This document shows, piece after piece, positions 1-9,447 of a stretch of 64,000 bases of DNA (position 1 is its first letter; each line of letters opens with the position of its first letter). The stretch comes from Saccharopolyspora montiporae (GTDB lineage Bacteria; Actinomycetota; Actinomycetes; Mycobacteriales; Pseudonocardiaceae): contig NZ_JADEYC010000009.1 in the NCBI RefSeq assembly GCF_015209505.1, positions 124,001 through 188,000 of the forward strand, written 5' to 3'. Under the pieces are notes generated by a model. It was given only the letters and a program-made list of their open reading frames with translations. It was not told where the DNA came from and searched no databases. Made by a program: the position numbers and the translations under genes.

Positions 1-1
1 C

Positions 2-313
2 CTGGTCGGCCGGATCGCGCGCGGGGCGGGTTGCACCTCCTGCGAGCAGCACGACGACCTCTGGCGGGTGGCCTTCGACCTCAGCCCGGCGGAATGGAAC
101 TCCGGGAACTCCGCGAGCTGGAGCCCCGCAGACCGGGAGCCCGCCGGTGCCGCGGTGCTGCGCGGGGCGGCCGACCGACTCGGCGGTTCCGGGTGGCGGC
201 ACGACCGGGCGAGCGCCTCGTGGACCGCGGACCGGCATCTGGCCTCGGGCGTCGCGGCCATCCGGCTGAGCGTGGAAAACCCCGCCGAGACCGGGGATCC
301 GGAGCCGCGCTGA
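2..313 (+). CDS. 3' end of an unrecognised protein
   Basis: Open frame entering from the left edge and stopping at a TGA; about 103 C-terminal residues are visible and the true start lies outside the window. The piece is soluble-looking, contains a CTSCEQHDDLW stretch near its visible beginning (two cysteines close together) and a Trp/Ala/Arg-rich middle, with no motif I can assign. Codon use is typical of the neighbours (G or C in almost every third position). It runs in the same direction as the FtsK-like cassette that follows but is separated from it by 126 bases containing a likely promoter (TAGGTT at 386-391), so it is probably a separate unit. Function unknown. Confidence 0.6.
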   Translation: MVGRIARGAGCTSCEQHDDLWRVAFDLSPAEWNSGNSASWSPADREPAGAAVLRGAADRLGGSGWRHDRASASWTADRHLASGVAAIRLSVENPAETGDPEPR

Positions 314-439
314 TCCCGTTCCCGGTGGCGGGCGGCCGAGATCGTTTTCTGCCCACCTGGCTGCGTCGTCCCGGCCGCGGCGCGCTAGGTTGTGGACCGA
401 TCCAGATCGGCGAGGCGCACCGGAGGACGACGAGCGCAG

Positions 440-700
440 ATGGCAGGGGTCGAGGAAGTTCGCGCGGGCATCAACCTGGCCACGCAGAAGGCGTCGGAGA
501 GCATCGCGGCGTTGCAGCAGGCCGCGATGTCGCTGGAAGAGGCGCAGCAGGCGCTGGTCTCGGCCACCCAGGGCAGCGGCCAGCAGGAAGTGCAGCACGC
601 GCACGGCATGCTCGCCGAGGCGATCCAGACGATCACGGGCGCGCAGGGCACAGTCAACGCCTGCATCACCACCGCAGAGGGCTACGCGGACCGGCTCTGA
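440..700 (+). CDS. small helical protein of the FtsK-like cassette
   Basis: 86-residue protein that looks almost entirely alpha-helical (Ala, Gln, Glu, Val heptad-like spacing), without cysteine, signal peptide or membrane segment. The ATG at 440 was chosen because GGAGG lies about 13 bases upstream and a -10 like hexamer TAGGTT lies at 386-391. It is followed after two bases by a second small helical protein and then by a large FtsK/SpoIIIE-type ATPase. Its size, helicity and position recall WXG100-type partners of EccC ATPases, but there is no WXG motif, so membership in that superfamily is not claimed. Function unknown; a substrate or adaptor of the downstream ATPase is an inference from context. 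Confidence 0.6.
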   Translation: MAGVEEVRAGINLATQKASESIAALQQAAMSLEEAQQALVSATQGSGQQEVQHAHGMLAEAIQTITGAQGTVNACITTAEGYADRL

Positions 701-702
701 CG

Positions 703-954
703 GTGTCGGCGCTGGACGAGTTGTTCGAAGCGCTGCGGGTGGCCGACGAGCACCTGCGGCGGGCGCAGCAGCACCTGGGGACGGGGCGCACCGCGCTGAC
801 CGAGGTCGAGCAGGCGTTGCGCCGCATCGACCCGGAGCACCCGGAGAGCGTCGTGCCGCCGACCCTGCACCGCGCCGACGACCAGGTCGAGCACGCGCAG
901 GGCCTGGTGGAACGGACCTCTGACACGGTGCGCGATTACCTCACTCGGCTGTAG
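703..954 (+). CDS. second small helical protein of the cassette
   Basis: 83 residues from a GTG two bases after the previous stop, so almost certainly cotranslated with it. The sequence is helical with Leu/Ala/Glu/Arg periodicity (ALDELFEALRVADEHLRRAQ near the N-terminus), a central Pro-rich turn (DPEHPESVVPPTL) and a second helix, i.e. a helix-turn-helix hairpin layout. No catalytic motif, signal or membrane segment. Paired small helical hairpin proteins next to an FtsK-like ATPase suggest a heterodimer handled by the ATPase, but no WXG or YxxxD signature is seen. The role is unknown. Confidence 0.6.
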   Translation: MSALDELFEALRVADEHLRRAQQHLGTGRTALTEVEQALRRIDPEHPESVVPPTLHRADDQVEHAQGLVERTSDTVRDYLTRL

Positions 955-1088
955 GACCACGAAAGTGCGGGATATGCCGAGGCATCCGATTCCGGAATCG
1001 GTTCGGAACCCGTCGCCCCGGGAGTCCGCCCAGCTCGCTGCCGAGTGGTACTTTGCTCACGGTCAGTGACACGGTTCCGGGGTGGGGT

Positions 1089-3911
1089 GTGCGGAGCAAA
1101 CGCAACGAGCGGCGCAGCCGCATCGAAGCAGCATTCGAGCTCCTGCGGTCCCGGATCTCCACCGCGCTCGGCGCCGCAGACCGCGAGCGCGAGCGGGTGC
1201 TCGCCGCGCACGCGCAGCAGGAGCACGCGCTGCGCATCGCCGAAACCGGTCTGGCAACCGCGGAACGCACGCCCGCCGCGGCCGGTGACGACGGTTCGGC
1301 CGAGTTCCGGGCCGCCCTGCGCGAGGCCCGGCAGCAGCGCGCGGAGGCCTTCGCGGAGTGGACCGGAACCGGCCCCGCTGCGCTGCGGGAACTCGTCGCG
1401 GAGGCCGCCCCGGGCGCCGCCGGGCTCGACTTCCCGGAATGGCTCGGCCGCGTCGGGGACGCCGATCCCGCCGCACCGCCCGGGTTGTGGCGGATCGGGA
1501 CCGCCTCGGTACCGGATTCCCCCGCGCCGGAGGAATTCCCGGCCGCGCTGCCGCTGCTCGACGAGGCGCACCTGCGCATCACGACCGGCAGGGACACCGA
1601 GGAGAGCGCCGAAGAACTGGTGCAGAACCTGCTGCTGCGCGCGCTGAGCCACTTCCCGCCCGGTGCGGTGCGCGTGCACGTCTGGGACGTCACCCAGCTG
1701 ACCGGCACGCTGCCCGGCCTGCACCCGTTGACCGGCGCGGGCCTGCTCACCGTGCACGACCCGACCCGGCTGGACGAGATGCTGGACGGGTTGTCCGATC
1801 ACATCCGGCGCATCCACACCGGCTCGCTGCTGGGCGGGCACACCTCGCTGCGCGCGATGGCCGCCGAGACGGGCCGGCGCGCCGAACCCTGGCGCGTCGC
1901 CGTGCTGTTCGGCGACGGGGAGGCGCTGCGCGAAGAGCAGCAGCAGCAACTGCAGCGCATCGCGCGCAACGGCCTGGCCTGCGGGATCCAGCTGATCGTC
2001 GTGGACCTCTCGCTCACGGTGAACAGCGCGATCGAGTCGGTCGCCCTGCCTTCGGACGGCCCGGCGCGCGCCAGCACCACCGGCCCGGAGGCGGTGGTGC
2101 AGCTGGATCCCGCGCCGGAACGGTCCCGGGTGACCGCGGCCTGCTCGGCCATAGCCGAGGAGTTCCAGTCCCGGCGCGCGCGGGTTCGCTCCCTGGACGA
2201 CCTGCTTCCCGAGCACTTCTGGACGCAGCGCTCCACCTCCGGCCTGCAGGCGCCGGTCGGGTTCAGCGAGGGCGAACAGGTGGACGTCACGCTCGGTGAC
2301 GCCAGTCCGCACATGCTCATCGGCGGACCGAGCGGTTCCGGCAAGACGAACTTCCTGTACGGGATGTTGGGCAGCCTCGCCGCCCGCTACGCCCCGGACG
2401 AGCTGGAGCTGTACCTGCTCGACTTCAAGGAAGGTGTCTCGTTCGCCCAGTTCACCCCGGGCAAACGCGATCCCAGCTGGCTCCCGCACGCGCGCCTGGT
2501 CGGCGTCAACGTGAACACCGACCGCGAGTTCGGCCTGGCACTGCTGCGCTTCCTGTCCGAGGAGATGCGCCGCCGCGCGGAAGCAGCCAAGGAGCACGAG
2601 GTCACGAAGCTGGAGGAGCTGCGCGGCGAGGACCCGGCGGGCCGCTGGCCGCGCATCGTGGCGGTGATCGACGAGTTCCAGTACCTGTTCGCCGAGCGCG
2701 ACCCGGTTACCGCCCAGGCGACGACGCTGCTGGAGGACGTCGCCCGGCGCGGCCGTTCGCAAGGCATCCACCTGGTGCTGGCCAGCCAGGACGTGTCCGG
2801 GATCGAGGCGTTCTGGGGCAAGCCCGCCATTTTCGAGCAGTTCATCCTGCGCATCGCACTGCCGAAGGCACGGCGCGCGCTGGCCGACCAGAACTCCGCG
2901 GCGATGGAGCTGCCCCGCTGGCACGCGGTGGTCAACCACGAGTCGGGCGTGCGGCACGGCAACGAGATCGCCCGCATCCCGGATGCCACGGCGAAGAAGA
3001 CCTTCGACCGGCTGCAACAGCGGCTCTGGGAGCGGCGCGATCCGGCGGCCGCCCCGCCGATCCTGTTCGACGGCTCGCTGCTGCCGGATCTGGCCGAGTT
3101 GGCCGATTACGCGCAGCTGCGCGCTCCGGTGGCCACCCCGCGGGTCCTGCTCGGCCGGGTCATCGACGTGCACGGCGCGGCCGCCGCGGTCCGGTTGGCG
3201 CGCTCGCCGGGGCGCAACATCGCGGTGCTCGGGTCCGGGTCCGAGGACGCGGGCAGCGTGCTCGGCGCGGCCGCGCTCTCGCTGGCCCGCCAGCACCGGC
3301 CGGGCGGGATCGAGTTCACCGTCGCGGGCCTGGTCGACGAGGTGGCCGAGCAGGTGCGGGACCTCGTGCAGGCGCTGCGCGCGCACGGCCACGACGTCGA
3401 GCGGGCGTACCCGGACAGCATCACCGGCACCGTCGGCGGCATCGCGGCCGGGCTGGACGAGCGCACCGGTGCGGACGTGCCGCACTGCCTGCTGCTGTAC
3501 GGCGTGGACGCGGTGCACGGCCGGATGGAGGACAAGGATCCGCAGACCCGGCTCAGCGGTCTGGACGACCTGCGCAAGGTGCTCAAGCAGGGGCCGGAGC
3601 GCGGGGTGCACGTGCTCGGCTGGTGGCGCAGCACCCAGCGGCTGAAGAACACGCTGGGCATGGCCCCGGTGGACGACATCGGTGCGTGGGTGGCCTTCGA
3701 CGTGCAGGGCCAGGAGCTGTCCACGTTCGCGGCCGGGCAGCCGGTCAGCTGGTCCCCGCGCGCCCGCCGCGGGCTGTTCTTCGACCGCTCGGTGCACTCC
3801 CGGCCGGAGGTGGTGCTGCCGCTGCGGCTGCCCGCCCCGGAGGCCGCGGTGCTGCCCGAACCGCGCCGCGAGGACGCGCGGCCCGAGGTCCGGGAGGAAG
3901 CCGGTGAGTGA
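1089..3911 (+). CDS. FtsK/SpoIIIE-type multi-module ATPase
   Basis: About 940 residues. Residues 1-70 form a charged coiled coil; about 130-390 looks like a degenerate RecA-like module; a full FtsK/SpoIIIE domain follows with Walker A GGPSGSGKT near residue 412, LYLLDFKEGVSF, and Walker B RIVAVIDEFQYLF near 523, plus RRGRSQGIHLVLASQ. The last 300 residues contain a third, degenerate P-loop module (NIAVLGSGSEDAGS, then HCLLLYGVDAVHG). Three tandem modules resemble EccC of type VII secretion, but no transmembrane segments are visible at the N-terminus, so this is a soluble variant. The GTG at 1089 follows a GGGGTGGGG run; a TTG at 1053 would add 12 residues. Overlaps the next gene by 8 bases. 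Substrate (protein or DNA) unknown. Confidence 0.8.
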   Translation: MRSKRNERRSRIEAAFELLRSRISTALGAADRERERVLAAHAQQEHALRIAETGLATAERTPAAAGDDGSAEFRAALREARQQRAEAFAEWTGTGPAALRELVAEAAPGAAGLDFPEWLGRVGDADPAAPPGLWRIGTASVPDSPAPEEFPAALPLLDEAHLRITTGRDTEESAEELVQNLLLRALSHFPPGAVRVHVWDVTQLTGTLPGLHPLTGAGLLTVHDPTRLDEMLDGLSDHIRRIHTGSLLGGHTSLRAMAAETGRRAEPWRVAVLFGDGEALREEQQQQLQRIARNGLACGIQLIVVDLSLTVNSAIESVALPSDGPARASTTGPEAVVQLDPAPERSRVTAACSAIAEEFQSRRARVRSLDDLLPEHFWTQRSTSGLQAPVGFSEGEQVDVTLGDASPHMLIGGPSGSGKTNFLYGMLGSLAARYAPDELELYLLDFKEGVSFAQFTPGKRDPSWLPHARLVGVNVNTDREFGLALLRFLSEEMRRRAEAAKEHEVTKLEELRGEDPAGRWPRIVAVIDEFQYLFAERDPVTAQATTLLEDVARRGRSQGIHLVLASQDVSGIEAFWGKPAIFEQFILRIALPKARRALADQNSAAMELPRWHAVVNHESGVRHGNEIARIPDATAKKTFDRLQQRLWERRDPAAAPPILFDGSLLPDLAELADYAQLRAPVATPRVLLGRVIDVHGAAAAVRLARSPGRNIAVLGSGSEDAGSVLGAAALSLARQHRPGGIEFTVAGLVDEVAEQVRDLVQALRAHGHDVERAYPDSITGTVGGIAAGLDERTGADVPHCLLLYGVDAVHGRMEDKDPQTRLSGLDDLRKVLKQGPERGVHVLGWWRSTQRLKNTLGMAPVDDIGAWVAFDVQGQELSTFAAGQPVSWSPRARRGLFFDRSVHSRPEVVLPLRLPAPEAAVLPEPRREDARPEVREEAGE

Positions 3912-4305
3912 GCAGGTCCCCGCGGCGTCGCGCTACAAGAGGCTCACCGAACTGGCGACCACCGCGGCGCAGCGGGTCCGCAAGCAGGAGCAGGAGCGCG
4001 CCGCGGAGCTGGGCGAGCTGGTGACCTCCTCCGCGCAGCGCACCGAGGAGGCCGATGCCCGGCGCGAGCAGGTCGTCTCCGATGTGCGCAAGCGCTGGAA
4101 CGCGGCCATGGAAGCGCTGTGGGACGAGCGCTGGATGCGCGAATGCAGGTTCCCCGACCCCGATCCGGAGGCGGAGCCCGCCGATCCGGACGAGGCGCGC
4201 CGCGCGGTGCACGATGCGTTCCTGGAGCTGCGGGGTGCCGTGGAGAAGCCGAAGCGCCAGGCAAGAGGCGTGCTGGGGCGCCGGAAACCGCGGGACCGGC
4301 CCTGA
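3904..4305 (+). CDS. coiled-coil protein coupled to the FtsK-like ATPase
   Basis: 133 residues from a GTG lying inside the last codons of the ATPase gene, an 8-base overlap that implies translational coupling. The first two thirds form a long amphipathic coiled coil rich in Ala, Glu, Gln and Arg; the C-terminus is basic (KPKRQ, GRRKPRD). The centre has a Trp/Arg patch (ALWDERWMRECRF) followed by an acidic proline stretch. No signal peptide or membrane segment. Probably a structural partner of the ATPase. No family is recognised. Confidence 0.65.
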   Translation: MSEQVPAASRYKRLTELATTAAQRVRKQEQERAAELGELVTSSAQRTEEADARREQVVSDVRKRWNAAMEALWDERWMRECRFPDPDPEAEPADPDEARRAVHDAFLELRGAVEKPKRQARGVLGRRKPRDRP

Positions 4306-4379
4306 GAGCTCCGCCGGCGCGGTGTGCGCACGATCATCTGCATCGAATCCGTTCCCGGTATCCGCGGGATGATGCCCGC

Positions 4380-5108
4380 ATGCAGGAATTGCACACCGCT
4401 GACGAGCTCGCCGAGGCCACCGACGACCTGCTGGTCCGCTGGGGCGGCCAGGCGCTGACCACCGACGATCCGGCGCGCAGCGGGATGGCGTGGCGGTCGT
4501 CGGGGGCGGTCGCGGTGCACGCCCCGCAGCTCAACCGCCGGGACCGGGTGCTGTTCACCGGGAGCGCGGACGACTGCGCCGACCTGCTGGCCGAGGTGCT
4601 GCCCGAGCTGCCCGGTGAGCGGGTGCGACCGCTGGCGCCCACGGCGCTGGCACACCAGGTCGCCGAGCGGCTCGATCTGGACGTCGCGGCGACGTTCGGC
4701 TGGATGCACCTGGCCGCCGAACCGCCGCGGGCGCGGCCGGACGCGGAATGGGTCGCCGACGAGCAGGAGGTGGCCGACCTGCTGCGGATCGCCAACCCGA
4801 CGTCCTGGCTGGTCCCGGGTGATCCGGGGGCGGTGCGCTGGGCTGGAGTACGGGACGCCAGCGGGCGGTTGCTGTCGGTCGGTGCCGATTCCTGGCCCGC
4901 TCCGGGGATCCGCTTCCTCGCCGGCGTGGCCACCGCCCCGGAGCACCGGGGCACTGGACTGTCCACAGTGGTCTGCTCATTCCTGGCTCGCGAACTGGCG
5001 CGGGAGGGCGCGGTGACGCTGATGGTCGATGCGGACAACGCGGCCGCGCTCAAGGTCTACCGCAGGCTCGGATTCAGCTACCAGGCGGTGACCGCGCTGC
5101 GCGCCTGA
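4380..5108 (+). CDS. GNAT-family N-acetyltransferase
   Basis: 242 residues. The C-terminal half has the GNAT fold signature: a beta strand (FLAGVATAPE) followed by the acetyl-CoA pyrophosphate loop HRGTGLST around residues 185-195, then MVDADNAAALKVYRRLGF, the usual Asn...Tyr/Leu-Gly-Phe end motif. The N-terminal half is divergent, as in two-domain GNATs, and its substrate cannot be read from sequence. The ATG at 4380 lies six bases after GATGAT, which could be a leaderless -10, and no Shine-Dalgarno sequence is visible. Stands alone between the FtsK-like cassette and the oxidoreductase unit. Confidence 0.85.
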   Translation: MQELHTADELAEATDDLLVRWGGQALTTDDPARSGMAWRSSGAVAVHAPQLNRRDRVLFTGSADDCADLLAEVLPELPGERVRPLAPTALAHQVAERLDLDVAATFGWMHLAAEPPRARPDAEWVADEQEVADLLRIANPTSWLVPGDPGAVRWAGVRDASGRLLSVGADSWPAPGIRFLAGVATAPEHRGTGLSTVVCSFLARELAREGAVTLMVDADNAAALKVYRRLGFSYQAVTALRA

Positions 5109-5156
5109 CCGCGCACCCGATCGGGGCGGACGGGTGTTTCCCGCCCGCGCGGCACG

Positions 5157-5162
5157 TAGGCT
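5157..5162 (+). promoter_or_regulatory. -10 element of a leaderless transcript
   Basis: TAGGCT ends seven bases before the ATG at 5170, the geometry of actinobacterial leaderless promoters. No convincing -35 hexamer is seen 17-18 bases upstream. Confidence 0.5.
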
Positions 5163-5169
5163 GCGGGGC

Positions 5170-5256
5170 ATGCGAGCGCATCCGGTACCGCGGGGTCCGG
5201 TGGTCGCGCACCGGACGGCTGCGCATCGGATGTCGGCCGCGCGGAGGCGGCGATGA
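5170..5256 (+). CDS. leaderless 28-codon ORF coupled to the oxidoreductase
   Basis: 28-codon reading frame beginning with an ATG seven bases after TAGGCT and ending in a TGA that overlaps the next gene's ATG (ATGA at 5253-5256). The peptide is basic, with several Arg and His and an Arg4 end. GGAGG at 5242-5246, used by the downstream gene, lies inside this ORF. Short leaderless ORFs in front of genes are common in mycobacteria; here the overlap suggests the ORF delivers ribosomes to the GlpD-like gene. The peptide itself may have no function. Coding status is inferred from architecture only. Confidence 0.4.
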   Translation: MRAHPVPRGPVVAHRTAAHRMSAARRRR

Positions 5257-6755
5257 TCACCACGCCGCTGCCCGCCGGTTCGCTGCGGGCCACCTCGCTC
5301 AACGCCGCCCGCCGGGCGTCCGAACTGCCCGACGCCGCCGGCGGCCGAGCGGATGTGCTGGTCATCGGCGGCGGAGTGCTCGGCTGCGCCGTCGCGCTGG
5401 ACGCCGCGGCACGCGGGCTGTCCGCGGTCCTGCTGGAGGCCGCGGACCTGGCCGGCGCCGGCCCGGGGCTGCCCGCGCAGGCTGATCTGGACCGGCTGGC
5501 CCGCGGCGACGTACCCGCTGCTCACACCCAGGCCGCGGAACGCGCTGTGCTGCTGAACCGGACGGCACCGCACCTGGTGGCCACGCTGCCCCGCCTGGTG
5601 CCACTGCGCGACGAGGTGTCCCGGCGCACCGAGACCGCGCTGACCGCGGGCCTGCGCACGGCCGATGTGCTGCGCCGCGCGGCCCGCACCCCATCCGACG
5701 TGCTGCCGCCACCGCGCCGGATCCCCGCGGCCGAGGCGCTGGCCCTGGTACCGGGCCTGCGCCGGACCGGGCTGCGCGCCGGACTGCTCGGCTACGCCGG
5801 GCAGATCGCCGATGACGCGCGGCTGGCAGTGGCGCTGGCCCGGACGGCGGCCGGCTTCGGCGCGCGGGTGCTGACCCGGGTGCGGGTCGCGGCCGCGGAC
5901 GCGCGCGGGGCCGACGCGGTGGACGAGCTCACCGGGGAACGGCTGCGGGTCGACGCCCGCGCGGTGGTCAACGCGGCCGGGACGCAGGCGGGCGGGCTGG
6001 TTCCCGCCGCGGCGCCGCCGGTGCTGCACGAGACCCGGCTGCTGGTCGACGCGGATGCCGCCGGACTCGCCGGCACCGCGCTACTCCTCCCGGACCGGCT
6101 GCTGCTGGCCCCGCAACCGGACGGCACAGCGTTGATCAGCGCATCCGGAAAAGGCAGCTCTGCAACACATTCCGATAATTCCACTGTGGACGACGTGCTG
6201 TCCGCGGCAGGCGCGGTACTGGGCGGGCGGCTGGGACGGGCGGACGTGCTGGCGCAGCTGTCCGGTCCGCGGGTGGCCACCCGGCGCGGGCAGGCCGAGC
6301 CGGACCCGGTATCCGGTGTGGTCACCGCGCTGGACGCCGATCCGGTCACCTGCCGGCGCACCGCCGCGGCCGCGGTGGACGCCGCCGTGCGCGCGGGCGG
6401 CCTGGCGGCAGGACCCTCGCGCACCGCCGCCGTGGCGCTGGTCGGCGCGGCACCGCGCGAGCAGCTGCCGGAGATCGGCGCGCACCCGAGGCTGCTGGCC
6501 CGCTACGGCACCGAATCCGCCCGCATCGCCGCGCTCACCGAACTCGACCCGGATCTGGCCGACGAGGTCTACCCCGGCCTGACCGCCGCCGAGGTGGTGT
6601 GGGCGGTGCGGCACGAACTCGCGCTGGACGCGGACGACGTGCTGCAGCGGCGCAGCGCGGTCGGCCGCGCCCCCGCCGCCCGCTCCGCGGCGGCCCCGGC
6701 GGTGGAATCACTGGTGCACCGGGCGATGCGCGGTGTCGCCCCGGAGGACTCCTGA
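5253..6755 (+). CDS. FAD-dependent oxidoreductase, GlpD-like
   Basis: 500 residues. A Rossmann FAD-binding motif (VLVIGGGVLGCAVALDAA, around residues 32-50) opens a DAO-type fold. The C-terminal block EVVWAVRHELALDADDVLQR resembles the C-terminal cap of glycerol-3-phosphate dehydrogenase GlpD. Compared with true GlpD the early region after the FAD motif is altered (the usual SSRSSKLIHGGLRYL-type stretch is absent; here GPGLPAQADLDRLA), so the substrate may differ from glycerol 3-phosphate. The ATG overlaps the stop of a 28-codon leaderless ORF and has GGAGG eight bases upstream. Converges on gltA with a shared hairpin terminator. Confidence 0.75.
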   Translation: MITTPLPAGSLRATSLNAARRASELPDAAGGRADVLVIGGGVLGCAVALDAAARGLSAVLLEAADLAGAGPGLPAQADLDRLARGDVPAAHTQAAERAVLLNRTAPHLVATLPRLVPLRDEVSRRTETALTAGLRTADVLRRAARTPSDVLPPPRRIPAAEALALVPGLRRTGLRAGLLGYAGQIADDARLAVALARTAAGFGARVLTRVRVAAADARGADAVDELTGERLRVDARAVVNAAGTQAGGLVPAAAPPVLHETRLLVDADAAGLAGTALLLPDRLLLAPQPDGTALISASGKGSSATHSDNSTVDDVLSAAGAVLGGRLGRADVLAQLSGPRVATRRGQAEPDPVSGVVTALDADPVTCRRTAAAAVDAAVRAGGLAAGPSRTAAVALVGAAPREQLPEIGAHPRLLARYGTESARIAALTELDPDLADEVYPGLTAAEVVWAVRHELALDADDVLQRRSAVGRAPAARSAAAPAVESLVHRAMRGVAPEDS

Positions 6756-6787
6756 CCGGTCTTCGACGAACCGGCCCCGAACGAGAA

Positions 6788-6829
6788 CAGGCCCCGGAAA
6801 CCGGCTGCCGAGCCGGGATCCGGGGCCTG
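6788..6829. terminator. bidirectional hairpin terminator
   Basis: Perfect 11-base inverted repeat CAGGCCCCGGA/TCCGGGGCCTG enclosing a second stem CCGGCT/AGCCGG. It lies between the converging oxidoreductase and citrate synthase genes, so it can serve both; no U-run follows, as usual in GC-rich actinomycetes. Confidence 0.75.
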
Positions 6830-6851
6830 CGCGTCGAGTCCGCGACGGCGC

Positions 6852-8156
<1,305 letters not shown>

Positions 8157-8514
8157 TCGGAACCTCTCCGCGCTCGTGGCGAGGTGATGCTGGCCGGGCG
8201 CCACCAGCGGCCGCCGAGGCGGCTGGTCTGCGTGTGGCTCCTGCGCCGGCACGGTCTCGGGGATCCCGCGCAGCACCACCCCGTTGGGGTCCTGTCAGTA
8301 GTCACGCTAGACCGCGGGAGGGCCGTCGCGCAGCAATCGTGTTTCGGCTTTGTGGCAGGTGGGACCACGATCACACCAAAACCGGCAGTTGCGGGCGCAC
8401 GCGCGCGACGCTCCGGAGCCGAACACACCGCTCATTGTGCCCAGCTGCCCCACCCGAACGGGTTAATGCGCGGCCGAGGTCACATCGTGGGGCCGCCCAC
8501 TCGATCTCGGTGGC
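8157..8514 (-). other. gltA upstream region, no gene seen
   Basis: 358 bases between gltA and the sugar-kinase gene, both read leftwards. Expected to hold the gltA promoter and the end of the sugar-kinase transcript. On the gltA strand TAGCGT (from 8308 down) is a possible -10, but no -35 at proper spacing and no strong terminator hairpin are evident. I see no convincing ORF. Confidence 0.35.
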
Positions 8515-9447
8515 TCAGCCCGCCAGCTCGTCCGCCCACGGCGGATCGGCCCCGGGCCGGGCCACGGTCACCGCAGCCGCGCGCGCGGCGAACTCCAGGC
8601 ACCGCTCCCACTCCGCGCGACCGAGCCCGCGCACCCCGCCGTCGGACAGCGCACCGCTGCGGTGCAGCCAGGCCAGCAGCGCGGCCTGCACCGTGTCACC
8701 GGCCCCGATGGTGTCTTCGACCTCGGCCCGCACGCCGGGCACCGTGACGACCTCCCCGGCCGCGGTCAGCACCGAGATCCCCTCTGCGCCGCGGGTGAGC
8801 ACCACCGCCGCGGGCCCGAGCCGCTGCCAGCGCAGCAGCGCCGCGAACTCGTCCTCGTCGCCGGCCAGCCAGCGGGCGTCCTCGACGGACAGCTTCAGCA
8901 GCCCGACCGAGGGCAGCCAGGATTCGAACCGCTCGCAGTAGGCGTCCCGGTCGGCGATCAGCTCGGGCCGAATGTTGGGGTCCAGCGCGATGAATCGGCC
9001 GCGTTCGGCCTCACGCAGCAGCGCCCGCTCGTAGACCGTGGCGCCCGGCTCCAGGACCATGCCCAGCGTGCCCAGCGACAGCGCGGCGGTCTCCGCGGGC
9101 AGCTCCACGTCCTCGACGAAGCGGGCGGCCGTGCCCTCGGTGTGGAAGCTGTAGCGCGCCGCGCCGCCCTCGCCCAGGCCGACGACCGCCAGCGTGGTCG
9201 GTTCCGGACCGCGCTGCACCAGCTCGGTGCGCACCCGGGACTCGCCGAGCCGCTCGACGAGCTTGTCGCCCAGCTGGTCGGTGGACAGCCGCGCGTGGAA
9301 GGCCGCGGGCGCCCCGAGCCTGCCCAGTGCCACGGCCACGTTGTACGGGCCGCCACCGAGCCGCGGGTGCAGCGGCCCCAATTCGCCCTCCACTGTGGAC
9401 GGATCTGGCACGAGGTCGACGAGCGCCTCGCCACCGACGACGATCAC
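8515..9447 (-). CDS. PfkB-family carbohydrate kinase (fructokinase-like)
   Basis: 310 residues, typical of PfkB ribokinase/fructokinase enzymes that phosphorylate a sugar with ATP. Seen: first PfkB signature region GGGPYNVAVALGRLG near residue 31, and the second signature DTIGAGDTVQA near 245, whose last Asp is the catalytic base and whose GAGD loop forms the anion hole. The GTG start overlaps the stop of the TetR gene (GTGA at 9444-9447), so the two are translationally coupled. The sugar cannot be fixed from sequence; fructose is most common for this subgroup. Confidence 0.85.
   Translation of the reverse strand: MIVVGGEALVDLVPDPSTVEGELGPLHPRLGGGPYNVAVALGRLGAPAAFHARLSTDQLGDKLVERLGESRVRTELVQRGPEPTTLAVVGLGEGGAARYSFHTEGTAARFVEDVELPAETAALSLGTLGMVLEPGATVYERALLREAERGRFIALDPNIRPELIADRDAYCERFESWLPSVGLLKLSVEDARWLAGDEDEFAALLRWQRLGPAAVVLTRGAEGISVLTAAGEVVTVPGVRAEVEDTIGAGDTVQAALLAWLHRSGALSDGGVRGLGRAEWERCLEFAARAAAVTVARPGADPPWADELAG

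Noticed and set aside
440..954. ESX/WXG100 pair
   Set aside because: Size and position fit but no WXG or YxxxD motif is present, so the name is not used.
936..3797. 953-codon open frame antisense to the FtsK-like gene
   Set aside because: Shadow of high GC third-position bias; composition is Arg/Gln/Gly/His-rich, no motifs, while the plus strand encodes clear Walker motifs.
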